DNA from: an uncultured Planctomycetaceae bacterium
GTDB taxonomy: Bacteria > Planctomycetota > Planctomycetia > Pirellulales > Pirellulaceae
NCBI GenBank assembly: GCA_937904535.1
Contig: CALELC010000667.1
Location: forward strand, 1-10,748
Length of the DNA: 10,748 bases
Reading direction: 5' to 3'
The translations under genes were made by a program, and so were the position numbers. Shown piece by piece: positions 1 to 6,775 of this stretch; within the stretch, counting starts at the first letter, position 1, and each line of letters starts with the position of its first letter. The notes under the pieces are model-generated. The model was not told the DNA's origin and searched no databases. It saw nothing but the letters and a program-made list of their open reading frames with translations.

Positions 1-1638
1 GGCCGCGAGCCGCGTCAGCCGGCGCGGCCACGGTTTCAAGCGGTGTTCTGCATCGATGATCGAGAGGAGTCGCTTCGGCGGCATTTGGAAGAGATCGCGC
101 CCGATGCGGAGACGTTTGGGATTGCCGGGTTTTATGGTGTGGCCATGCATTACCGCGGAGCCGGTGATGCTCATTTCAGGCCGCTCAGCCCCGTCATCAT
201 CAAACCGCAGCACTACGTGCAGGAGCAAGTGAAATACACGCTGCAGGAGTCGGAGCGACGCCGGGCAGCGGGACGCCGTCTGCTGGGCGTGATCCAACAC
301 CGGTGGCACCTGCGGAGTCGCACGTTTTGGGGCGGCATGGTAGCCGGATTTGTTGGCCCCTTGGCATCGATTCCCTTGGTGATGCGGGTCTTGTTCCCGC
401 GCGCAACCGCCCGCTTGCGAAGGCTGGCAGGAGCGGTGATCGAGCCGCCCTCAGCAACCCAGTTGCCGTTGCAGCGAGTGGCCGATCCGCCGGGCCCAGC
501 GCCGGGACACCGCGGCTATTCGCTCGACGAGATGGCCACCATCGTGCACCGGGTGCTGCTGGATATGGGGCTCACCTCGCGTTTGGCTCGTCTCGTGATC
601 TTTCATGGTCATGGCTCGAGCAGCATGAACAATCCCCATGAGTCGGCTTACAACTGCGGCGCCTGCAGTGGCGGGCGCGGCGGGCCCAACGCTCGGGCCT
701 TTGCGCAGATGGCGAACGACCCACGGGTTCGCCAACGGCTTAAAGCGAGCGGCTTGGAGATTCCCGAGGACACCGTGTTTGTAGGTGCCTATCACAATAC
801 CTGCGATGACAGCGTGACTTGGTATGACTTGAACTCATTGCCGGTGACCCACCACAGCGATTTTGAGCAGGCGCAGCAGGCGATTGAGGAGGCCCGCACG
901 CGAAACGCGCACGAACGTTGCCGCCGATTTGAATCAGCGAGCCTGCAGCTCAGCCCTGAAGAGGCATTGCGGCACGTCGAGCGCCGGGCTGTCGATCTCG
1001 CCGAAGCTCGACCGGAATACAACCACGCCACCAATGCGGTCACGCTTGTCGGACGCCGCTGGCGGACGCGCGGCTTGTTCCTCGATCGCCGCGCTTTTCT
1101 GAGTTCTTACGATCCGGAGTTGGATGACGCGGAGCATACCGTGTTGGCGCGAGTCTTACAGGCTGCCATTCCCGTGTGCGCAGGCATCAGCTTGGAGTAT
1201 TACTTCTCCGCGATCGATCCCGAAGGCTGGGGATGTGGTTCGAAATTGCCCCACAACGTTACCGGGCTGTTGGGGGTGATGTCAGGAGCGGCCAGCGATT
1301 TGCGGCCGGGGCTATCGGCACAGATGACCGAAATCCATGAACCGATGCGTCAGCTATTTGTGATCGAGACGACGCCAGCGGCAATGCTTGCGATCATGGC
1401 TCGCAATCCGGTGATTGATCGTTTGGTTCGCGGTCACTGGGTGCAACTCGCCACTCTCGATCCGCATTCGACGCAGCTTCATATCTATACCGGAGATCGC
1501 TTTGAGCCGTACTGGCCGCAGACCACACAGTTGCCCGTCGCGCCCTCATCTCTTCATTGGTATCGCGGGTGGCGAGGGCATTTAGGGTTTGCCTTGGTCG
1601 ATGGTAGCGTGGCGTCGCAGCAGGAGGGACGGTCATGA
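1..1638 (+). CDS. dabA: DabA / DUF2309 (UPF0753) inorganic-carbon accumulation subunit, 5'-truncated by window edge
   Basis: This is the cytoplasmic, carbonic-anhydrase-like subunit of the Dab complex, which in characterised bacteria couples CO2 hydration to an ion gradient through a NuoL-like partner. The reading frame is open from base 1, so the GTG at 43 is internal and the gene starts upstream; 545 residues are visible. The zinc-site pattern of the family is present: Cys (49-51) and Asp (55-57) in the motif FCIDDREES, then His (610-612) in FHGHGSSS and Cys (655-657) in YNCGACSGG. The 15-residue His-to-Cys spacing matches Halothiobacillus DabA2 (H524/C539, from memory). Other family blocks are GLFLDRRAFLSSYDP, LEYYFSAIDPEGWGCG, KLPHNVTGLLGVMSG and QMTEIHEPMR. 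By comparison with DabA2, roughly 330 N-terminal residues lie outside the window. The stop overlaps the next start (ATGA), implying co-translation. The family call is firm; activity is inferred from intact ligands. Confidence 0.95.
   Translation, partial: GREPRQPARPRFQAVFCIDDREESLRRHLEEIAPDAETFGIAGFYGVAMHYRGAGDAHFRPLSPVIIKPQHYVQEQVKYTLQESERRRAAGRRLLGVIQHRWHLRSRTFWGGMVAGFVGPLASIPLVMRVLFPRATARLRRLAGAVIEPPSATQLPLQRVADPPGPAPGHRGYSLDEMATIVHRVLLDMGLTSRLARLVIFHGHGSSSMNNPHESAYNCGACSGGRGGPNARAFAQMANDPRVRQRLKASGLEIPEDTVFVGAYHNTCDDSVTWYDLNSLPVTHHSDFEQAQQAIEEARTRNAHERCRRFESASLQLSPEEALRHVERRAVDLAEARPEYNHATNAVTLVGRRWRTRGLFLDRRAFLSSYDPELDDAEHTVLARVLQAAIPVCAGISLEYYFSAIDPEGWGCGSKLPHNVTGLLGVMSGAASDLRPGLSAQMTEIHEPMRQLFVIETTPAAMLAIMARNPVIDRLVRGHWVQLATLDPHSTQLHIYTGDRFEPYWPQTTQLPVAPSSLHWYRGWRGHLGFALVDGSVASQQEGRS
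1622..1627 (+). promoter_or_regulatory. Shine-Dalgarno site for the NuoL-like dabB gene
   Basis: A perfect AGGAGG lies inside the end of dabA, 7 bases before the ATG at 1635 and 10 before the second ATG at 1638. It supports a start at this ATGATG and independent ribosome loading in addition to coupling. Confidence 0.75.
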
Positions 1639-3122
1639 TGAATCTTGATTCCCTGTTGCAGGGGCTTGGGCTGGCGGTCGTGGCCGCACCCGCGTTGCTG
1701 CTGGCCGTGCTCGGCATTTCCTCACTGATTGGCCTGAAGCTGCACGAGCGGGTGGTCGGACGGCTGACGCAGGCGGGGGGGTTGTTGGGAGCGGCGTCCG
1801 CGCTGGCCATCTTGGTGTTGATGCTGATCTATGATCGGCCGCACGTGGCTGTTGAAGTCGGCAACTGGGCCGCGATCCCCGCGCAGAACTTTCACTTTCA
1901 CATCAAGTTTGATTTCAATTGGTTAACCCTTCCCTTTGCGCTGCTGAGTTTCATATTGATTGGCACCATCGGAGCGTTTGCCAATTTTTATATGCATCGT
2001 GAAGCAGGTTACCGGCGTTTCTTTCTGCTGTATGCAATCTTTCTGTTAGGGATGGTGGTCGCCTCACTGGCCGGGACGATTGAGACGTTATTTACTGGCT
2101 GGGAGCTCGTGGGATTGTCCTCAGCACTGCTGGTGGCGTTCTTTCATGAACGCACCGCCCCGGTGCGCAATGGACTCCGCGTATGGTCCATCTACCGGAT
2201 CGCCGACGCTGCGTTTTTGATTGGAGCACTGGCACTTCACCATCTCGCTGGTGGTGGAGATTTTGAGTTGATCATGGGGGCGGGGCCGTGGCCGCATTCG
2301 CCAACCGCGATCTCACCTACCCATGCACTGGTGGTGGGGCTGTTGCTGTTAGTCGCTGCGGCGGGCAAATCCGCTTTGGTGCCGTTCTCTGGATGGCTAC
2401 CGCGGGCCATGGAAGGTCCCACTCCATCCAGCGCTGTCTTCTATGGTGCGCTATCCGTGCATCTGGGGGCGTTCTTGCTGCTGCGGATCAGCCCCTTGTT
2501 GGAAATCTCATGGCTGCTGTCGGCTGCTGTTATCAGCTTGGGCCTGTTGACAGCGATCTACGGTGCCCTTTGTGCGCGGGTTCAGACGGATGTGAAAAGT
2601 GCTTTAGCGTTTGCCGCGTTAACGCAGGTCGGCATCATCGTGGTCGAGATTGGGATGGGGCTGCGTTATCTCGCACTCGCACACATCATCGGTCATGCCT
2701 GCTTGCGGACTCTGCAACTGCTGCGAGCGCCGTCACTGCTGCAGGATTACCGGGCGCTGGAGAATGCGATTGGGAGTCACCTCTCGATGCCCGAGGGGAA
2801 TCGTCAGCGTTGGCTGCCTGAACGGCTACGACTTTGGTTGTGGCGGTTTGGTACCGACCGTGGCAATCTCGATAACTGGCTGAATGATGTGGTGGTGCAG
2901 CCGTTTCTGTGGATCTTTCAGAGCTGCGACCGGCTCGAACGTCGTTGGACGGACTGGTTAACAGGCAAGCCTTCGCGGGAATCGGACCAAGTTGTTCCGC
3001 GTGTGGAAGCTTATGAGTTAACGATCATCGATGAAGCCGATCTGGCAGCTTTGACTCCGGATGCCAGTTCGCGTACTTGGCAGATCCAGCCTGAATCCGA
3101 AACAACCTACTTAGCGCAATGA
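1635..3122 (+). CDS. dabB: NuoL-like proton-conducting membrane subunit (DabB type)
   Basis: This is a 495-residue inner-membrane protein of the complex I / Mrp antiporter family, the expected membrane partner of DabA. It presumably passes H+ (or Na+) to drive CO2 hydration. Visible family marks are GWELVG with Glu157 (TM5 Glu), AAGKSALVPFSGWLPRAMEGPTP with Lys245 (TM7 Lys), TDVKSALAFAALTQVGI with Lys321, and ALAHIIGHACLRTL with His350/His354. Two positions differ from E. coli NuoL: the His of the PVSALIHA motif is Tyr270, and the Lys after the His pair is Arg358. After about residue 365 the later transmembrane block with the broken TM12 helix is absent. Instead there is a linker and a segment (LDNWLNDVVVQPFLWIF) resembling the extreme C-terminal part of NuoL. 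It starts in the dabA stop (ATGA) and ends in the next start (ATGA). The family is certain; the symbol rests on the adjacent dabA. Confidence 0.88.
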   Translation: MMNLDSLLQGLGLAVVAAPALLLAVLGISSLIGLKLHERVVGRLTQAGGLLGAASALAILVLMLIYDRPHVAVEVGNWAAIPAQNFHFHIKFDFNWLTLPFALLSFILIGTIGAFANFYMHREAGYRRFFLLYAIFLLGMVVASLAGTIETLFTGWELVGLSSALLVAFFHERTAPVRNGLRVWSIYRIADAAFLIGALALHHLAGGGDFELIMGAGPWPHSPTAISPTHALVVGLLLLVAAAGKSALVPFSGWLPRAMEGPTPSSAVFYGALSVHLGAFLLLRISPLLEISWLLSAAVISLGLLTAIYGALCARVQTDVKSALAFAALTQVGIIVVEIGMGLRYLALAHIIGHACLRTLQLLRAPSLLQDYRALENAIGSHLSMPEGNRQRWLPERLRLWLWRFGTDRGNLDNWLNDVVVQPFLWIFQSCDRLERRWTDWLTGKPSRESDQVVPRVEAYELTIIDEADLAALTPDASSRTWQIQPESETTYLAQ

Positions 3123-4570
3123 TGGACTTCGCCTTCCCTTGGACCCTGTCCGCGATCCTGATGCCGCTGGTCGGCATGATTTGGTTGTGCGTGCGGCGCA
3201 GTCCCCTAACCGCCCAGCGTGATTGTCTCGTATTCACGGCGCTAACCTTGGCGCTGGCGGTGGGCGCTTGGCTTGAGTTCATCTCGCGACCAACCCTTGC
3301 GGCGGACAGCCACTGGGATTGGTCTCGCCATGTACTGGACGGAGCTTGGTTGGGTATTGATGAGTTCAGTGCACCGCTGTTTCCGATGGCGGCGCTGTTG
3401 TATCTGTTGACCGTCGTGACCACGCTGCGGACGAAGTCGCGAAGATTCTCCTTCGCCGGTGCGTTGGCGAGCGAAGCGGTGTTGTTAGCGACACTCGGTT
3501 GTCAGCATCCCGTCGGAGTGGGGACGCTGCTGATTCTTGGCGCTCTCTGGCCGCTGTGGGAACTGCGTCGCCGCGGCCAGCCAACACGTGTGTATCGTCT
3601 GCACTTAGGTTTGTTCGCCGGGCTGTTAGTGGCTGGCGGGTTGGTGCTGATGTTTGATCGGCCCGAGAACGGGCATTCGCTGTGGGGCGTGGGCTTGTTG
3701 TCCGTCGCCGTGCTCATTCGCAGCGGCATCTTCCCCTTTCACTGCTGGGTAACCGATCTCTTTGAGCACGCATCATTCGGTTTGGCGATCCTGTTTATCA
3801 CACCGATGTTGGGAGCCTATGCGGCGGTGCGGCTAGTGATGCCGATCGCACCGGAGCTGGCTCTGCGAGTGATCATTTTAATGTCGCTGGGAACTGCGGT
3901 TTACGCAGCAGCGATGGCGATCATTCAGACCGACGTGCGACGATTCTTTTGCTTTCTGTTGCTCAGTCATTCGGCACTGGTGATGGTGGGGTTGGACGTC
4001 GCGACACCGGTGGCACTTGCTGGAGCCCTGTGCGTGTGGCTATCGGTTGGGCTTTCGCTGGCCGGATTGGGATTGACCTTGCGAGCGCTCGAAGCGCGGA
4101 CAGGCCGATTGTCTTTGGCCGATTATCACGGACTCTACCACCGCGTTCCGATGCTGGCGGCATTTTTTGTGTTAGCCGGCCTGGCCAGCGTGGGCTTCCC
4201 AGGAACGTTTGGCTTCATTGGTAACGAACTGCTCATCGACGGCGTCGTGCAAGCTTATCCGCTGGTAGGCGTCGCCGTTGTGGTGGCCGCCACGTTCAAT
4301 GGGATCGCCATCATGCGCACCTACTTTCGCATCTTTACGGCGGTCCATTATACGGCGACCGTTTCACTGCAAGGGCGGCTACCTGAACGCTTTGCAGTAT
4401 TGACATTATCAGGTTTGATTCTCGGTGGCGGTCTGTATCCGCAGCCGGGGATTTCGTCTCGATATCACGCCGCCATGGAGCTGATTCGCACACGCGATGC
4501 AAGCCTGGGAGCGGTTGACCCGTCTGATCGAGTGTTGGCAGCCGAGCAGCATGCGCCGCTGGCCGAGTGA
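3119..4570 (+). CDS. Second antiporter-like membrane subunit (NuoM/NuoL family) of the Dab cluster
   Basis: This is a 483-residue polytopic membrane protein of the Proton_antipo_M family. Recognisable segments are RSGIFPFHCWVTDLFEHA (residues 201-218, the TM7 region), QTDVRRFFCFLLLSHSALV (270-288) and LASVGFPGTFGFIGNELL (355-372, the broken TM12 helix). The last of these is the block missing from the preceding NuoL-like protein. By eye, several positions usually charged in ion-pumping homologues differ: the TM7 Lys is Arg201 and the TM8 Lys is Met230. No Glu sits in the expected TM5 position, although Glu148 is close. The gene begins at an ATGATG overlapping the previous stop by 4 bases. There is no Shine-Dalgarno before it, so translation probably depends on coupling. 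I infer that it forms a complex with DabA and DabB, perhaps as a structural or modified channel subunit. NuoM-like versus a second DabB-like protein cannot be settled from sequence alone. Confidence 0.85.
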   Translation: MMDFAFPWTLSAILMPLVGMIWLCVRRSPLTAQRDCLVFTALTLALAVGAWLEFISRPTLAADSHWDWSRHVLDGAWLGIDEFSAPLFPMAALLYLLTVVTTLRTKSRRFSFAGALASEAVLLATLGCQHPVGVGTLLILGALWPLWELRRRGQPTRVYRLHLGLFAGLLVAGGLVLMFDRPENGHSLWGVGLLSVAVLIRSGIFPFHCWVTDLFEHASFGLAILFITPMLGAYAAVRLVMPIAPELALRVIILMSLGTAVYAAAMAIIQTDVRRFFCFLLLSHSALVMVGLDVATPVALAGALCVWLSVGLSLAGLGLTLRALEARTGRLSLADYHGLYHRVPMLAAFFVLAGLASVGFPGTFGFIGNELLIDGVVQAYPLVGVAVVVAATFNGIAIMRTYFRIFTAVHYTATVSLQGRLPERFAVLTLSGLILGGGLYPQPGISSRYHAAMELIRTRDASLGAVDPSDRVLAAEQHAPLAE

Positions 4571-4612
4571 CCACTCACAATTCATCCCTCGACCTTCATC
4601 GGAACGACCTAG

Positions 4613-6643
4613 ATGTCGACTGTTTCGGACACGCCGCGCGGAGACGCCGCGGGATTTAAGACCTACTTCAAATATGATGTGCTGTCAGGATTCTTAGTGT
4701 TCCTGATTGCACTGCCGTTGTGTTTGGGGATCTCACTGGCATCGGGGTTTCCGGCGATCGCTGGTATTTTCACCGCTGTGATCGGTTCGTTGGTGGCGAC
4801 GGTCCTCAGCAACTCGGAACTGACCATCAAAGGTCCGGCTGCCGGTTTGATTGTGATCTTGATCGGTTGCGTTCAGGATTTTGGTGGCAATGGTTCGATC
4901 GGTGGCTTTACTGAGGCAGACATCAGCGCCTACCGGATGGCACTGGCGGTGGGAGTCGTCGCCGCGATTCTGCAGATCGGCTTTGGATTTTTCCGCGCGG
5001 GGATTCTGGGAGAGTTTTTCCCGGTCTCGACGGTTCATGGGATGTTGGCGGCGATCGGCGTGATCATCATCGCCAAGCAATTTCCGGTCGCCCTGGGGGT
5101 GACCGCCAGCGGTGAACCGTTGGAGTTGCTCCGCGATATCCCGCACTTCATTGTGTCTGCCAATCCCGCGATTGCGGCGATTGGCATGACCAGCCTGCTC
5201 ATCATGTTTGTCTGGCCCGTGATCCGGCGCTGGTGGAAGCCGTTGTCGGTCTTCCCGGCGCCGCTGGTGGTGCTGTTGGTGGCTGTGCCGATGGGCATGG
5301 CATTTGACCTCATGCACGAGCATTCTTACACCTTGCAGGATCATGAATATCAATTAGGCGAGCAGTATTTGGTCACCATGCCCGACCGGATGTTCGGGAT
5401 GTTTGATCAGATCACCTTCCCCGATTTCAGCGCCCTCGCGATGCCGGTCGCTTGGAAGTGGGTGTTTATGTTCTTCGCGATCGGATCGCTGGAATCGGTA
5501 CTGAGCGCCAAGGCGGTCGATTTGATCGATCCTTGGAAGCGTAAGTCCAATATGGACCGCGACATCACCGCGGTTGGAGTGGGTAATTTGCTCTCCTCGC
5601 TGGTCGGCGGCTTGCCGATGATTTCCGAGATCGTGCGTAGCAAGGCCAATATTGATAACGGAGCGCGCACGCGGTTTGCTAATTTCTGGCACGGGATCTT
5701 CTTGTTGGCGTGCGTTGCTCTAATTCCGACCGTGCTGCACCGGATTCCGCTGGCGGCGCTGGCGGCGATGTTGGTCTATACCGGATACCGGCTAGCGCAT
5801 CCCTCTGAGTTCGTGCACGTGTATCACATCGGACGTGCGCAACTGGTGATCTTTGTTACGACGTTGATTGCGGTATTGCTGACCGACTTGTTGATCGGGA
5901 TCGGCGTTGGGATCACGGTTAAGATCATCTTGCACTTGGTCAACGGCGTACCATTGCAATCGTTGTTTAAGACGAACCTTGAGGTCGAGCCTCGGGATGA
6001 CGGTACCTGTGTTGTGCGCGCGCGGCAGTCGGCTGTGTTTAGCAATTGGATTTCCTTCCGCCGCCAACTCGAGGATGTCGGTCTGGTGCAGCGGCAGAAT
6101 GTGATTTTGGATCTTTCAGGAGCTCACCTGATCGATCACACCGTGATGGGCAAGCTCTATCAATTGCAGGACGATTTTGCGCGTGAAGATCTCCGCTTGG
6201 AACTCACGGGGCTAGAGGCACTGCAACCGGTAACGGAGCATGAACAGGCGGCTCGGAAGCGAGTGCCGTTGCGATATCAACGCTTGACCTTGATGGTGGA
6301 TCGTTCGCTGGAGGATTCCGTGGCTGCCGCTTTTGTGCGTTTTGGCGTGGTGGGCTACACCTCGTTGATGTGCTCCAGCAGTGGACGCTGCCCCCGCGAA
6401 GACGAACGCGAGCCGGTTGCCTGGCCAGCCGTCCGCATGGAAGCGATTGCACCTCCGCCGGTGTGTAATGAGATTTACAACTATGTGCGTGATCAAGTGC
6501 TCACCGAGGGGCCTTTAATGGCCTGGATCGACTGGGTGGAGGTGCTGCAACGCGACGCGCTGTTAACGCCCGCTCTGGAGCAGTCGTCGGTGCGGACCAC
6601 TGCTCCGGTGGCATCGAGGGATGAAAGCGTCGTGACCGCTTAA
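4613..6643 (+). CDS. SulP-family inorganic anion (probable bicarbonate) transporter with STAS and C-terminal PII-like domain
   Basis: This is a 676-residue inner-membrane transporter. Residues 20-440 form the SulP/SLC26 core: ALPLCLGISLASGFPAIAGI, ELTIKGPAAGLIVILIG, FAIGSLESVLSAKAVD and VGGLPMISEIVRSKANID are typical. Residues 460-545 form a STAS domain (VILDLSGAHLIDHTVMGKL) in which the usual Ser/Thr after the Asp is replaced by His509. Residues about 553-652 fit a PII-like ferredoxin fold in order: strand LTLMVD, helix SLEDSVAAAFVRFGV, strand GYTSLMCSSSGR, a T-loop-like region, strand VRMEAIAP, helix VCNEIYNYVRDQVL, strand MAWIDWVEVL. SulP members such as cyanobacterial BicA carry bicarbonate, and stand-alone PII-like CPII/SbtB proteins control carbon uptake. 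The setting 42 bases after the dab genes therefore favours HCO3- uptake over sulfate. The ATG at 4613 has only a weak GGAA 8 bases upstream. Substrate and PII assignment are inference; the SulP-STAS call is firm. Confidence 0.92.
   Translation: MSTVSDTPRGDAAGFKTYFKYDVLSGFLVFLIALPLCLGISLASGFPAIAGIFTAVIGSLVATVLSNSELTIKGPAAGLIVILIGCVQDFGGNGSIGGFTEADISAYRMALAVGVVAAILQIGFGFFRAGILGEFFPVSTVHGMLAAIGVIIIAKQFPVALGVTASGEPLELLRDIPHFIVSANPAIAAIGMTSLLIMFVWPVIRRWWKPLSVFPAPLVVLLVAVPMGMAFDLMHEHSYTLQDHEYQLGEQYLVTMPDRMFGMFDQITFPDFSALAMPVAWKWVFMFFAIGSLESVLSAKAVDLIDPWKRKSNMDRDITAVGVGNLLSSLVGGLPMISEIVRSKANIDNGARTRFANFWHGIFLLACVALIPTVLHRIPLAALAAMLVYTGYRLAHPSEFVHVYHIGRAQLVIFVTTLIAVLLTDLLIGIGVGITVKIILHLVNGVPLQSLFKTNLEVEPRDDGTCVVRARQSAVFSNWISFRRQLEDVGLVQRQNVILDLSGAHLIDHTVMGKLYQLQDDFAREDLRLELTGLEALQPVTEHEQAARKRVPLRYQRLTLMVDRSLEDSVAAAFVRFGVVGYTSLMCSSSGRCPREDEREPVAWPAVRMEAIAPPPVCNEIYNYVRDQVLTEGPLMAWIDWVEVLQRDALLTPALEQSSVRTTAPVASRDESVVTA
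6269..6568 (+). other. PII-like domain fused to the SulP transporter
   Basis: This marks residues about 553-652 of the SulP protein. The predicted beta-alpha-beta-beta-alpha-beta order, the GYTSLMCSSSGR strand entering a variable loop, and the final IDWVEVLQRD strand resemble GlnB/CPII-like proteins. Such domains bind adenine nucleotides or bicarbonate and change partner binding. No ligand-binding residue can be assigned by eye. An uncharacterised STAS-tail extension is the alternative. Confidence 0.65.
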
Positions 6644-6686
6644 GGTCGGCGCCAAGAGGCAGAGCTGCGGCACAACGAATTGGCAA

Positions 6687-6721
6687 CAGCCGGCGGCACC
6701 CGCGTGGCGGAACGCCGGCTG
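6687..6721. terminator. Hairpin between convergent genes, probable bidirectional terminator
   Basis: A perfect 9-bp inverted repeat has CAGCCGGCG at 6687-6695 and CGCCGGCTG at 6713-6721. The loop itself contains a 4-bp stem (CCGC 6700-6703, GCGG 6707-6710). It lies 44 bases after the SulP stop and 55 bases past the porin stop, where two transcripts converge. There is no long T-run on either side, so intrinsic termination is plausible but not proven. Confidence 0.6.
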
Positions 6722-6775
6722 ATGTTTCACGCGCACGCGCTTCCAACGAGCCGCGCGGTTTCGGTTCTGCCAGGC

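Noticed and set aside
43..45. GTG as the start codon of the DUF2309 gene
   Set aside because: The frame is open to base 1 and the residues before it (RPRFQA) continue the conserved region leading to the CIDDREES zinc motif; the family has several hundred residues upstream.
1394..1810. 138-residue - strand frame across the dabA/dabB junction
   Set aside because: It overlaps two well supported genes and has Ser/Ala/Thr/Arg-rich shadow composition.
4733..5353. 206-residue open frame on the - strand
   Set aside because: It lies wholly inside the SulP gene and has a low-complexity His/Arg/Asp-rich composition typical of antisense shadow; no ribosome site or family resemblance.
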